A DNA stretch of 64,000 nt from Candidatus Zhuqueibacterota bacterium (GTDB taxonomy: Bacteria > Zhuqueibacterota > Zhuqueibacteria > Oceanimicrobiales > Oceanimicrobiaceae): NCBI GenBank assembly GCA_029261995.1, contig JAJDAF010000013.1, positions 62,001 to 126,000 on the forward strand. Reading direction: 5' to 3'. Within the stretch, counting starts at the first letter, position 1, and every line of letters starts with the position of its first letter. The notes below the pieces were generated by a model, which was given only the letters and a program-made list of their open reading frames with translations, was not told where the DNA came from and ran no database searches. A program made the position numbers and the translations under genes. Shown in pieces: positions 26,698-36,473 of this stretch.

Positions 26698-28794
26698 CTA
26701 GCGTGTGAAGGAGCTCGCGTTGCCGGCATCGACGTTGATGATATTTCCCGTGGACTTTGCCGCAAGGTCAGAGGCTAGAAAGTAGACGGCCTCGGCAATG
26801 TCCTCCGGGAGCACGCTTCTCTTGAGCATGCTGCGCTTGCGATAAAACTCCTCCAGTTGATTTTCTTGCAGGTCGTAGGTGTCGGCCCGTTCCTTGCGCC
26901 ATTGGCCGGTCCAGATCTTGGAACCACGCAGCACTGCATCCGGATTTACCACGTTGGCGCGAATCCCATGCTCCGCCCCTTCCAGTGCAAGGCAGCGCGC
27001 AAGATGCAGTTCAGCGGATTTGGCGGTATTGTAGGCAGCAGCGTTGGGAGAGGCCGCGAGCGCGTTTTTGCTGCCTATGAACACAATCGCGCCATCCAAT
27101 CCCTGCGCTTTCATTACACGGAAAGCTTCTCGGGACACAAGAAAGTACCCGGTACTCAATACATCCATATTCTTTTGCCACAGCGCCAGGCTGGTCTCTT
27201 CAATTGGCGAGGCTGACGCCAGACCGGCATTTGAAACCAGAATATCCAATCCACCAAATTCCTGCAAGGCAAAATGAAACGATCGAATCACCGACTGCTC
27301 ATCCGTGACGTCGGTTACCACTGCCCGGACATTCTCACGGCCAAACTCGGCCTTGAGGTCAGTCTCAGCCTGGCCGAGATTTTCTTCGTCGATGTCGGTG
27401 AGGACCACGCATGCGCCCTCTCGCAGTAGGCGTCTTGCCGTCGCGCTGCCAATACCTCCTGCTCCGCCGGTGACGACGGCAATGCGGCCGGCAAGACTTT
27501 TCGGTTGCGGCAAACGCTTCAATTTTGCCTCTTCCAGCAGCCAATATTCAATGTTAAATGCCTCTTGCTCCGGCAAAGCCACATATTCGCTGACACCCGT
27601 GGCGCCGCGAATCACGTTGATCGCGTTGACATAAAACTCGCCTGCAATGCGTGCAGTTGCCTTGTCTTTCGCGAAGGTGAGCATGCCAATCCCGGGTATT
27701 AGAATCACGACCGGATAGGCATCCCGCATGGCTGGGGAGTCATCATGGCGGCAGCGCTCATAGTACGCCTCATAATCTTTGTAGTACTGAAGAAGAAGTG
27801 TGTCCAGCTTCCCGACAACATCATCGACAGACTCGGCGCCGAAGTCGAAATCAATAAACAGCGGCCGAATTTTGGTACGGAGAAAATGATCCGGGCAAGA
27901 TGTGCCGAGCGCGGCCAACTCCTTCGCGCGATTTGAATTGATAAACTGCATGACCTCAGCCGAGTCATTGAAATGCCCGACTTTTCTAACTTCGGCGCTC
28001 AGCTTGCCGCGCAATTTGGGCACTATCCTGGTTACGAAATCCTGTCTGCTTGCTTGCTCGATGGGCGCCACCTTCTGACCGCCGAAGGGCTCACCCGAAC
28101 TGTGCTCGTTCAGATAATCGGTTCCCATCTGAATGATTCGGATGGTTTCTTCATAACATTCCTTCGCCGTAGCACCCCAGGTAAAAAGACCGTGTCCACC
28201 AAGGATGATGCCTTTCAAGTGCGGTTTGGCATTGTACAAAGCCTCGAGTTTCAGTCCCAAGTCAAAGCCGGGTCGCTGCCAGGGCAGCCAGCCAATCTCC
28301 CCGCCGAAAATCTCCTCTGTGAGTCTTTCCCCAGCCTTTGCAGCGGCTATTGCAATGATGGCATCGGGATGCACATGGTCAACATGCTTTTGCGCTATGA
28401 ATGCGTGCAAAGGCGTGTCGATGCTCGCTGCGCGTGGATTGATGTTGAATGTGCAGTGAGGCAGATAGCCGACCATCTCATCTTCAAAATCAAGCCCGCG
28501 ATAGAGCGCCTTCAGGGAATTTAGCTTTTCCATATAGAGGGTGGAGAAGCCGCCTAGGTTCATGCTCCCAAGATCACCGCCAGAACCTTTGACCCATAAA
28601 ACATCCACGTTGTTGCCAGATAGAGGATCTTTCATCATGACTTTGGCGGACGTATTGCCGCCGCCGTAGTTGGTGACGCGCAAATCCTCCCCGAGCAAAT
28701 TTGAGCGGTATAGAAGTAGCTGTTCTTCCGAAAAGCCTTCACATACCTTGTCGTCCCAGCGGTTCGTTATGATGTTACTTTTTTCTTGACCCAT
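26698..28794 (-). CDS. rhaEW: Bifunctional rhamnulose-1-phosphate aldolase / short-chain dehydrogenase
   Basis: 698 residues from ATG 28794; GGAGGA about 10 bases upstream decides this start over the in-frame TTG at 28812. The N-terminal class II aldolase half (to about 440) has TNYGGGNTSAKV, the zinc-ligand run HVDHVHPDAI and GGHGLFTWG. The C-terminal SDR half has VTGGAGGIGSATA and catalytic YNTAKSAE. The fusion cleaves L-rhamnulose-1-phosphate to DHAP and L-lactaldehyde and then acts on the aldehyde, as in B. subtilis YuxG/RhaEW. It is the first gene of rhaEW-lutABC-rhaBA. Whether the product is lactate or 1,2-propanediol is not deducible here; the linked lut genes favour lactate. Confidence 0.95.
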   Translation of the reverse strand: MGQEKSNIITNRWDDKVCEGFSEEQLLLYRSNLLGEDLRVTNYGGGNTSAKVMMKDPLSGNNVDVLWVKGSGGDLGSMNLGGFSTLYMEKLNSLKALYRGLDFEDEMVGYLPHCTFNINPRAASIDTPLHAFIAQKHVDHVHPDAIIAIAAAKAGERLTEEIFGGEIGWLPWQRPGFDLGLKLEALYNAKPHLKGIILGGHGLFTWGATAKECYEETIRIIQMGTDYLNEHSSGEPFGGQKVAPIEQASRQDFVTRIVPKLRGKLSAEVRKVGHFNDSAEVMQFINSNRAKELAALGTSCPDHFLRTKIRPLFIDFDFGAESVDDVVGKLDTLLLQYYKDYEAYYERCRHDDSPAMRDAYPVVILIPGIGMLTFAKDKATARIAGEFYVNAINVIRGATGVSEYVALPEQEAFNIEYWLLEEAKLKRLPQPKSLAGRIAVVTGGAGGIGSATARRLLREGACVVLTDIDEENLGQAETDLKAEFGRENVRAVVTDVTDEQSVIRSFHFALQEFGGLDILVSNAGLASASPIEETSLALWQKNMDVLSTGYFLVSREAFRVMKAQGLDGAIVFIGSKNALAASPNAAAYNTAKSAELHLARCLALEGAEHGIRANVVNPDAVLRGSKIWTGQWRKERADTYDLQENQLEEFYRKRSMLKRSVLPEDIAEAVYFLASDLAAKSTGNIINVDAGNASSFTR

Positions 28795-28858
28795 TATTGT
28801 ATCTTCCTCCAAACGAAAATTCCATAAGTTCTGATAAGATTACTCGAACCACCTTGCG

Positions 28859-30301
28859 TCAACCATCCTCTGCCGATTTCTTGATTTCTTTCAGCCTATC
28901 GGCCTCGGGCTTTGATTTGTAATGGTCATCGAGGGGGTAGCAACCCGATACCATTCCGCTTCGCGGCGCTGAGGTACAATCACTAAAGGTTCGACATATT
29001 AGCTTCCTCTGCAAGCTCCGGCCTGCCAGCACATCGGCCAACATTTCAGGATAGCTCAACACCATTCGCCCGATGCCGACAAAATCCACCATCTCGTTAC
29101 TCACCACGCGCTGCGCCACGTTTGGCAACCATTCCTGCAGGTAGGAATAGCCGGAGCCGACAAACAACAAACCAGGCCGGTGCTGTTTCAGCCTGGCCGT
29201 CACCTCTATTTGACGGGCCACTCCGACCAGTGGATCCTCCGGGGGCTGGTAGCCGTCGGAAGGCGGAAAGAGCGCCGGTCTTAGAATATGCGGATTATAA
29301 TAGGGGCTTCCAGCCGAAGTACACACCATTTGGATGTCAAGCGACGCCAGTAAATCAAGAAAAGCAAACGGCTCTTCCAGGTTAATACCGGTGCCGGTCT
29401 TGTCACCACCAAACGCCCAATGGTAATCGCCATCGTTGAGTGATTCCGGCTGTCCGACGGACTCCGTGCCCTTCCGGAAGGGAATGAAGTCGAACGCGCT
29501 TACCCTCACGGCGATGTCCAAGCCAGGCACTTCTGCTCGAATGGCAGTCGTCACCTCTCGCAGAAAACGGGTACGATTCTCAAAGCACCCGCCATATTTC
29601 CCACTGCGGCCGGTGGCGCTGAGGAATTCATGGCCAAGATAGCCGTGGCAATGTTTGAGGTCCACAAAGGCAAAGCCGGCTTTGTGCGACAGTCTTGCCG
29701 CCTCAACAAAATCTTCGATAAGACGGTCAACCTCGGCGTCGCTCATAACCGGCGTCTCCGGATCCAGATTGACTCTCTTGTCGAGCATGGGATGATGGTA
29801 GAGAATTATCGGCTCCGGGACATCCTTGCGATTGGGGCGCGCAAAGCGGCCGGAATGTGTGAGCTGCAATCCGACCAGAAGATCATCACAATTGCCAAAA
29901 TGTTCTTTGTGGGTCCCTAACAGCTTCTCTCTCAAACCGGCGATGTCGCCCAGATTTTTCTCGTTGATCATCAATTGGTTTGGATTGGCCCGTCCGTCGT
30001 GCCGAACGGCAACCGCCTCTCCACCCCAGATCAACTTGGCGCCGCTTTGTCCGAAGCGACGCCAACGGCGGATGGTATCTTCCGTCGGACGCCCATCCTT
30101 TGTGCCGTCCCAACCTTCCATCGGAAGCACCGCACAACGATTGCCGATGGTGAGACCATTTGCCAACCGAAAGGGCCTGGCCAAAGGAGAATCCGTTCCG
30201 GACCGCAACTCTTCATCGAAAGGCAAGTTGATGCCCAACTGTTCTACGTAATCAAGAAACTGCTCCGCTGTTTTTAGCGACGCAATTCTCTGGTATTCCA
30301 T
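28859..30301 (-). CDS. NADH:flavin oxidoreductase / old yellow enzyme family
   Basis: 480 residues, TIM-barrel FMN enzyme. Seen are [13 protein letters not shown] near 53, [13 protein letters not shown] (substrate-site His), [16 protein letters not shown] and a C-terminal [14 protein letters not shown] phosphate-binding region. There is no C-terminal FAD/NAD domain as in 2,4-dienoyl-CoA reductase, but Cys residues after the barrel (CRTFSDC and SGCY) could bind a cluster; this is uncertain. It would reduce or dehydrogenate an enone-like compound. It lies 65 bases upstream of rhaEW. Confidence 0.87.
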   Translation of the reverse strand: MEYQRIASLKTAEQFLDYVEQLGINLPFDEELRSGTDSPLARPFRLANGLTIGNRCAVLPMEGWDGTKDGRPTEDTIRRWRRFGQSGAKLIWGGEAVAVRHDGRANPNQLMINEKNLGDIAGLREKLLGTHKEHFGNCDDLLVGLQLTHSGRFARPNRKDVPEPIILYHHPMLDKRVNLDPETPVMSDAEVDRLIEDFVEAARLSHKAGFAFVDLKHCHGYLGHEFLSATGRSGKYGGCFENRTRFLREVTTAIRAEVPGLDIAVRVSAFDFIPFRKGTESVGQPESLNDGDYHWAFGGDKTGTGINLEEPFAFLDLLASLDIQMVCTSAGSPYYNPHILRPALFPPSDGYQPPEDPLVGVARQIEVTARLKQHRPGLLFVGSGYSYLQEWLPNVAQRVVSNEMVDFVGIGRMVLSYPEMLADVLAGRSLQRKLICRTFSDCTSAPRSGMVSGCYPLDDHYKSKPEADRLKEIKKSAEDG

Positions 30302-30455
30302 GCTTTCCCTACTCCTTCAATCCAACCTATCCTATGCGCGCAATGCCCTGCGTACACACAGCGCCATCACTTGGTGATACACTGCCACCAATTTACACGG
30401 AATACAGGACTTTTTCTTGGCATCATGCGTCTTATTTTCTTGCTATTACGGTCAT

Positions 30456-31781
30456 TCATTCATCAAATACTTTGCGGCCCAGGTAGACCACCGAAGCCAG
30501 AGACCATCCGTGCAACGGCACAACCGGATAGCGCTCGCGCGGCAAATTGACGCTGCCGTCAACCACGTTATATCGCTCCCACAGCTTGCCGGTCTGGTCA
30601 TGGATGTCAAGCTGGAGCTTCAGATATTTCAGTGCCAGCCTTTTGGCTTCATCAGCATAGCCGTAATTCTCCAACGCATCAACCACCACGATCTGGGACG
30701 GCGGCCAGCCACTTGGATAATCCCATTGCAGCGCCTTGAATTCAGGATGCGGGCTTGGATACGCTCTGTCGGTCTGCGGCAATCCGAATGGTTGTTCAAA
30801 TCGAGCGAGATTTTCGACCATCTTCTCCGCTTGCGCGCTGGTGGCGACGCCCGCCCACATGACCCAATAACCCGCCAGCGACCAATGGGGCAACTGTTCC
30901 TCTTTCTCATACTGGAATTCAAAAAAGAAACCTTTGTCATCATTCCAGCAAAGTTCTCGCATTGTGTATGCCCGGCTGTCAGCCTCTTCCTGCCACTCTT
31001 CCGCTTCACTCTGCCAGCCGATTTCGCTTGCCATCCATGCAAGGGTTTGGGCATAGCGCACCAGCGCACTGTTGGTCATGAGTGGATTGCACTTGCGCAC
31101 GTCACCATCGAAGATTGCGGTGAAATCCAGAACTTCGGCTTCGGCCGCAAGCTCCGGGCGCAGGCGCGTGCTGGCTAATTCTCCGGCAGCGGAATCGCCA
31201 GTCGGAATGTTCAACTCCGCGAGGTCGCGGTTGGTCGCAAGACCATTGTTGGTGTGATGGTGGCCCGCCATCCAATATCCCAGATACTCTCGCTTTAACA
31301 CCGGGTATGCCCTGGCCAGCAAATCCCTATCCTGGATGTAGTCATAATACAGCCGTGGGCTAAGAGCATGGATGGGCGCCTGGGAACGACCGAGGTAGTA
31401 GGTGCGATTGCCATTCAAGACCATGCCGTAGCGTTCAATCATGAAAAGTTGGTTGAGAATGTGGCTTCGAATGATGTCATAGCGCCCATGGGCAGCCAGA
31501 CCGAGATTGGTAAAATACACATCCCAACAATACATTTCCGGAAATGTGCCTTCGGCTCCTCCCGCCGTCGTGTACGGGAACGGGAGATAAAGCAGAGTCG
31601 ATTCCGCATCTTCCCCGACGTGCGCCTCCTGCTTGCGATGTTCCTCATCAGAATACCAAATTTTGTTCAACTCGGGGTTGCGGATTTCGTCCTCCCGGGC
31701 TGTGGTAACATCTGCGTCCCACCAACCGCGGATCTTCTCGTCAAGTGTCCGCCACCGCTGTTCCAGTTCCATCATAGCCAT
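30456..31781 (-). CDS. GH37 (trehalase-fold) family protein with altered active-site loop
   Basis: 441 residues, cytoplasmic. The two family signatures are recognisable: GGAEGTFPEMYCWDVYF at 74-90 and QWDYPSGWPP at 352-361. Asp 219 (VLDFTAIF) and Glu 402 (LWERYNV) match the acid and base of trehalase. The trehalase loop GWDFSSRW is here VLDFTAIF, so the substrate Arg is missing and specificity probably differs from trehalose. It might cleave another alpha-linked disaccharide or a uronic disaccharide. GGGAGCAG precedes the ATG. Confidence 0.8.
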   Translation of the reverse strand: MAMMELEQRWRTLDEKIRGWWDADVTTAREDEIRNPELNKIWYSDEEHRKQEAHVGEDAESTLLYLPFPYTTAGGAEGTFPEMYCWDVYFTNLGLAAHGRYDIIRSHILNQLFMIERYGMVLNGNRTYYLGRSQAPIHALSPRLYYDYIQDRDLLARAYPVLKREYLGYWMAGHHHTNNGLATNRDLAELNIPTGDSAAGELASTRLRPELAAEAEVLDFTAIFDGDVRKCNPLMTNSALVRYAQTLAWMASEIGWQSEAEEWQEEADSRAYTMRELCWNDDKGFFFEFQYEKEEQLPHWSLAGYWVMWAGVATSAQAEKMVENLARFEQPFGLPQTDRAYPSPHPEFKALQWDYPSGWPPSQIVVVDALENYGYADEAKRLALKYLKLQLDIHDQTGKLWERYNVVDGSVNLPRERYPVVPLHGWSLASVVYLGRKVFDE

Positions 31782-31808
31782 AATAATCTGCTCCCTCCCA
31801 GCTCTCTA

Positions 31809-32948
31809 TCAGCCATTCGATATCCACTTCTTCCCAATTGTTAAATAAGCCTCAACAGCCTCCTCGATGCGCGAAACATAGCAAAATTCATCTATCTTGT
31901 GGGCCATTGTCGGTTCGCCGGGCCCAAGAATAACGGTGGGCGGATTTCCCAGCGCCGGCGTCAACTGACCGGCGTCGGTGAAATAGGTAGCTGCGCGCGG
32001 CTCTGGTTTCTCGCCAAGACTTGGAGTCATGATCTCAAATACCTCCTGCACCCACAAATCAGCAGGATCAGTCGCTACCGCCTCCGGCGCCTGCAGTATT
32101 TCCAGGGTGACTTCCTTTCCCAGGTACCGCTTCAGCGAGGCAAAGATCTCAGCACTTTTCTGGACGGCAACTGTCCGAATATCTATTTCAATACGCGCCC
32201 GGTCCGGAACCGAGTTTATGTTCTCGCCTCCTGAAATCGTGCCGACATTGAGTGTCGGCCTTCCCAGCAGGGGATGCTCGCCATTAAATTCATACGCTTC
32301 GAGCAAGGACACCGCTCTCGCCATTTTGTAGATGGCGTTTTCCCCCTGTTCAGGCATTGACCCGTGCGCCGTGATACCAGCAGTATGCGCTTTCAGCCAG
32401 AGCGATCCCTTGTGACCAGTCAGAGGGTAGTTAGACGTCGGCTCGCCAACGATGACAGCCCCGGCGCTGCCAAGAACTCCAGGAAGCCCGGCCAGATATT
32501 CTGCGCCTTGGCAGCCATTCTCTTCGCCGGCGGTGATGACCAACATCAAGCCGGCACACGGCTGCGACAGCTTTGCCAACTCAAGCGCCGCCACGACCAT
32601 GGCTGCAACGCCGCCTTTCATATCAGTTGAGCCACGTCCATAGAGTTTGCCATCTGCGATTTCTCCACCAAACGGGTCTGTGGTCCAGGCGGTCTTTCCA
32701 AGCGGAACCGTGTCCATGTGTCCAGTAAAACAAATCGGAAGTTTCGCACTGCTACCGTTCAATCTTGCAATCAGGCAGGTTCTGTCACGTGCGAATTCAT
32801 GGTAGCTGACCGACAAACCGGCGTCCTCCAGTTTCTTGCCGAGGAAGACAGCGCATTCTCTCTCCTGGCCGGGAGGATTGATGGTGTCGAAAGCTATCAA
32901 TTCTCGTGTCAAAGATAGCGCGGACGTGTGAAGGCTTGTGCCGTTCAT
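31809..32948 (-). CDS. M20 family metallopeptidase / deacylase (ArgE/DapE-like)
   Basis: 379 residues with two-metal ligands in order: GHMDT (His 77, Asp 79), STDMKGG (bridging Asp 109), TAGEENG (Glu 142, Glu 143), GEPTS (Glu 169) and a C-terminal MAHKIDEF (His). The lid domain is present (ITAHGSMPEQGENA). It hydrolyses an N-acyl or peptide bond; the substrate is not predictable. AAGGAAAAGG lies upstream of the start. It sits between the GH37-like gene and the unassigned 770-residue gene. Confidence 0.88.
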   Translation of the reverse strand: MNGTSLHTSALSLTRELIAFDTINPPGQERECAVFLGKKLEDAGLSVSYHEFARDRTCLIARLNGSSAKLPICFTGHMDTVPLGKTAWTTDPFGGEIADGKLYGRGSTDMKGGVAAMVVAALELAKLSQPCAGLMLVITAGEENGCQGAEYLAGLPGVLGSAGAVIVGEPTSNYPLTGHKGSLWLKAHTAGITAHGSMPEQGENAIYKMARAVSLLEAYEFNGEHPLLGRPTLNVGTISGGENINSVPDRARIEIDIRTVAVQKSAEIFASLKRYLGKEVTLEILQAPEAVATDPADLWVQEVFEIMTPSLGEKPEPRAATYFTDAGQLTPALGNPPTVILGPGEPTMAHKIDEFCYVSRIEEAVEAYLTIGKKWISNG

Positions 32949-32987
32949 CCTAACCTTTTCCTTAGACTACAATCTGACTTTGCGGAG

Positions 32988-35300
32988 CTAGACTCTCCAC
33001 ATAATATCCGGATCAATTCTCGGCTCAACATGACGATATTCTTCCGTGAGCTGTATTTTTCGTCGCAGCAGGTCACCCAGATTTTCGCCGTAGATATAGC
33101 TCGTCTCGCCACTCTTTGAGACAACCATGAAATTGACCTGACTGGATTCCCACAATTCCAGCAGATCCCGGGTATTCTGGATATCCCTGGTCATCATATC
33201 TTCGAGATAGTCGCGCCACGCTTTCTTTTGAGCCCCATCATCGGCACCGAGGTAGCCGTAAACGCCTGCGACCCATGCCGCGACACTGCGCTGTGTGCGA
33301 ACCCAGCAGCGGAAGGCCAGAAGCCGATCTCTCAGGTCGGCGAAGACCTCACGCGATTTCTCCGGCAACGACTCGTTGTTCGCATTTTCGTCCGCTAGCG
33401 CGATGGCGGCGTTCAGCGGGCCCTCGACGTTGTCATCGACGCGCTCAACAAAGCTTTTGCCGTATTCCTGAGTGACCAGCTGGAACAGAACGTCGCGCCC
33501 GAGATCTACCAGATTGGTATTGTTCGCAGGACTCACCAGATAGTCTTCATAATATCTTCTGTCCTTTTCCGGGACGGCGTGCAGGTCAGGCACGATTGGG
33601 CGCACCCACACGCGCAGCCAAACAAATCCAAAATTGGAATACAACGGCAACGGCGGCAACCATCGAATCGCTTCGTCCGCTTTCTTCCAGGCTTCGACCA
33701 GCGCCCCGGCCCCAGATTCACCAACCCAACACGTGGCCTTTTGTTGAATAACGTCATCCACCTCCGCGGTCGGATCCAACATGAAGGCGCGAAAGACTTC
33801 CTGGTTGATGTGGTACGGGGCCAGACTGGACGGCGTGAAGCCACCGAGATTGGCGGCGCACTCGACACCTTGCTCTGACATGGCTTTCAGTTTCTGACAC
33901 AACATCCAGGGATACGGAACGCCCACCAGTGGCTCAAAATTATAGCCATTGCCCTGGGAGTAAATGAGATGAGAACTCACGCCCTTGGTCTGATGCTCTT
34001 CGATCAACTCCTTTTCCTGAGCTTCCATTTGGATGTGTTGCACACCCCCGGCAACACCCGGAATGTCCGGGTATTTATCATGATGATAGGGCAGATCGTA
34101 GCCACGCACCAACAAGGATGGCACTTCAATATCCAATCGTTCCTCGAGATTTTCCATGATGACGTCGTGCTCGACCTTGAATGGCTCAAGCCGCAAGGAC
34201 ACCCGGAATTCAGGGTTGAGTTCTGATGCAGCATTGCGCAGAATTTTCAGGAAGTGGACTATGTTTTTCCCGGCCACCTCCGCGATCTGTTCATGGGTGC
34301 GCCACTCTCGGATCAAATACGGACCGCCGTTGCGTCCGACGTAAAGCGAACTGGTGTACTCGAAACCGGCGCCACTGTCATTGCTCCAGACACTCATGTA
34401 GGCCAAATCCGGGACCTCGTGCAGAAGTTTCTGGATCAACTCCCGGTAGTGTTCCTGAACCCGAGGATGTGCAATCGTCAAAGAATAACGGGGCAGCCGG
34501 CTGCGAAACGGATGGTCCACCCGCGAACCGCGCAGAGTCGGATATTTCTCGAACAGCTTTTCCGGCACAGTGCGGGGCTCAAAACACAAGATTCCCGGCT
34601 CCAGGCCATACTTGCGACCCAGGTTTGCGTATTTTTTCAGCAGATTCAGATTGGCGGTCAAATAATCGACCGGGTATATTCCTTTGTTAAGTTCGCTGTA
34701 GACATACTGATCAAGGCCAACGCAATAAGAATAGAACTGCGAGTAGAACTCACCCGGAATCGCCCGTTCAAAAGGCACCGGCATGGCAAGTCCGTTGACT
34801 TCCAGGTGGGTATAACCAGCCCTGGCCAATTCCCGGATGTGCTCTTCCGGATCAAAATTCCGGGCGGTGCGCCAGGTTTGCGTCAACAAATAGTCAAACA
34901 AAGGTCGATGCCATTTGAAGGCCGCCGCGAAGTATTTCCCGTTTTCGAAGTCAGAAACCGGCTGGTCTGCCCATTCTTCTACCAGGCGTGTCGTGTAGGC
35001 GTAAAGCAAAGCCGGATGCGACACCAGCAGCTCCCCAGCCCCTTCGGAACTGATTCGAAAATAGGCCCAGTGTTTCCCCTGCGGGGCGCCGGCGTGAATT
35101 TCCTTGATTGGAAAGTCAGCATTTCCGACAACGGCCATTCTGAACACGCCATCTGATGATGAGGGCGAGTCCTCGACTTTGATTTGAGCAGCAGGCCCGG
35201 CTATCGACAGGATCTCCCCGGCACTTGTTTCTTCTACCGGTAGTGGTTTCGCGGGTATCCGGATTGTGTTAATCTTGTTGATGGCATCTCGCACATTCAT
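32988..35300 (-). CDS. Unassigned large cytoplasmic protein, possible (beta/alpha)8 glycosidase
   Basis: 770 residues, no signal peptide. I do not recognise the family with confidence. A small N-terminal beta domain (to about 130) is followed by a region reading like a TIM barrel: RELARAGYTHLEVNGLA, YGLEPGILCFEPRTVP, LAYMSVWSNDSGAGFEYT (acidic tip after a strand), FRVSLRLEPFKVEHD and LLVRGYDLPYHHD. The C-terminal third is helical and rich in Trp, with EKSREVFADLRDRLLAFRCWV, as in GH67- and GH20-like architectures. A cytoplasmic hydrolase acting on uronic oligosaccharides is plausible given the neighbours, but unproven. AAGGAT lies upstream of the ATG. Confidence 0.6.
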   Translation of the reverse strand: MNVRDAINKINTIRIPAKPLPVEETSAGEILSIAGPAAQIKVEDSPSSSDGVFRMAVVGNADFPIKEIHAGAPQGKHWAYFRISSEGAGELLVSHPALLYAYTTRLVEEWADQPVSDFENGKYFAAAFKWHRPLFDYLLTQTWRTARNFDPEEHIRELARAGYTHLEVNGLAMPVPFERAIPGEFYSQFYSYCVGLDQYVYSELNKGIYPVDYLTANLNLLKKYANLGRKYGLEPGILCFEPRTVPEKLFEKYPTLRGSRVDHPFRSRLPRYSLTIAHPRVQEHYRELIQKLLHEVPDLAYMSVWSNDSGAGFEYTSSLYVGRNGGPYLIREWRTHEQIAEVAGKNIVHFLKILRNAASELNPEFRVSLRLEPFKVEHDVIMENLEERLDIEVPSLLVRGYDLPYHHDKYPDIPGVAGGVQHIQMEAQEKELIEEHQTKGVSSHLIYSQGNGYNFEPLVGVPYPWMLCQKLKAMSEQGVECAANLGGFTPSSLAPYHINQEVFRAFMLDPTAEVDDVIQQKATCWVGESGAGALVEAWKKADEAIRWLPPLPLYSNFGFVWLRVWVRPIVPDLHAVPEKDRRYYEDYLVSPANNTNLVDLGRDVLFQLVTQEYGKSFVERVDDNVEGPLNAAIALADENANNESLPEKSREVFADLRDRLLAFRCWVRTQRSVAAWVAGVYGYLGADDGAQKKAWRDYLEDMMTRDIQNTRDLLELWESSQVNFMVVSKSGETSYIYGENLGDLLRRKIQLTEEYRHVEPRIDPDIMWRV

Positions 35301-35350
35301 CGGGAAATCCTTATATTAGGTGTTATTCTGCATGAATCAATTGATTGCGC

Positions 35351-36427
35351 TTAGGCCATCCATTCATCCAAATGCTCTCTGACAAATAGGTCATCATTCA
35401 GATGTGGATAGGCGGAGTAGACTCGGTCGATTTCTTCCCGTTGACCGGATGACAAGCCTTCCTCAGGGTTGAGCGTCCAGAGGCCTTCCAGAAGTCCCTG
35501 GCGGCGCAAAATCTCATGAATACCAGGAATGCAGCCAGCGAAATTATGTTGCGGATCGAAAATCGCCGCGTTGGAGTCGGTGATTTGTTGCGCCAGAATG
35601 AGCAGCTCTTGTGAGACAGGCTTTCGCTGGCGGAAGAGATCATGGATTTCATTGAGGTGTTCGACAGCTTTTTGGGTCCAACAAGCCCAGTGTCCCAAAA
35701 GCCCGCCAACGATCCGGAGAGTTGGGCACGCTTTTCCTTCTCCAAACCGGAATCCGCTGACCAGGTCGATGACAATGTTGTCGTCATTGCCGGTGTAAAG
35801 CGCAATCTCGTTTTCTCGTCCGGCGGAGGCCACGGCCCTGATAGCATCAAGCGAATAGTAACGATTGAAAGGGGCAATTTTTATGGCCAGCAAATTTTCA
35901 ATCTCCACTGCCCGACGCCAGAAATCGTAATCGAGAACCATCCCGCCCACCGAGGGCTGAAGGTAGAATCCCATGATTGGAATGACCTCGGAAATCGCGC
36001 GCAGGTGAGTCAGCAGGTCCGCATTCGAGGCGGAGCGGAGCGCTCCCAGGCTGACCAGGCCAAAGTGGTACCCCAGATCAGCTGCAACCTTTGCTTCGGC
36101 TACAGCCTGCGAGGTGGGTCCCGCGATCCCGGCGATTCTTATGATGGGTTTGTCCGCGGACGCTAAAATGGAGTCCAACGTTTCAGCCGCGAGGGTCAGG
36201 ACCGGCTGGTACAGGCCAAACTTAGCTTCACGAATCTCAAACTGCGTGGTATGCACCCCAATGGCAATTCCGCCTGCTCCGGCAGCACAATAATAACGGG
36301 TTAAGGCTCGTTGACGTTTTTCATCCAGTTTTCTTGCGCTGTTCAGCGCCAGCGGATGCGCGGGAATGGCAGCGCCCTGGCGTAATCGGCTGAGAATTTC
36401 GGGCGGCGGAAAGGGTAATGAACTCAT
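35351..36427 (-). CDS. Dihydrodipicolinate synthase (DapA)-like aldolase
   Basis: About 358 residues from ATG 36427 (MSSLPFPP). DapA-like TIM barrel: YYCAAGAGGIAIGVHTTQ near 45, DKPIIRIAGIAGPTSQ, and LLAIKIAPFNRYY with Lys 183 in the Schiff-base position; EIALYTGNDD follows. Family members outside lysine synthesis are keto-acid aldolases or dehydratases, for example 2-keto-3-deoxy sugar acid aldolases. It is longer than usual (about 300) by a C-terminal helical tail. It is near a nucleotide-sugar-type epimerase and GH51, fitting sugar-acid breakdown. Confidence 0.8.
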   Translation of the reverse strand: MSSLPFPPPEILSRLRQGAAIPAHPLALNSARKLDEKRQRALTRYYCAAGAGGIAIGVHTTQFEIREAKFGLYQPVLTLAAETLDSILASADKPIIRIAGIAGPTSQAVAEAKVAADLGYHFGLVSLGALRSASNADLLTHLRAISEVIPIMGFYLQPSVGGMVLDYDFWRRAVEIENLLAIKIAPFNRYYSLDAIRAVASAGRENEIALYTGNDDNIVIDLVSGFRFGEGKACPTLRIVGGLLGHWACWTQKAVEHLNEIHDLFRQRKPVSQELLILAQQITDSNAAIFDPQHNFAGCIPGIHEILRRQGLLEGLWTLNPEEGLSSGQREEIDRVYSAYPHLNDDLFVREHLDEWMA

Positions 36428-36473
36428 ATGCTTCGGCTTTCGGTTTCGTGGCAATTACGGACTTGGCGTCCGC

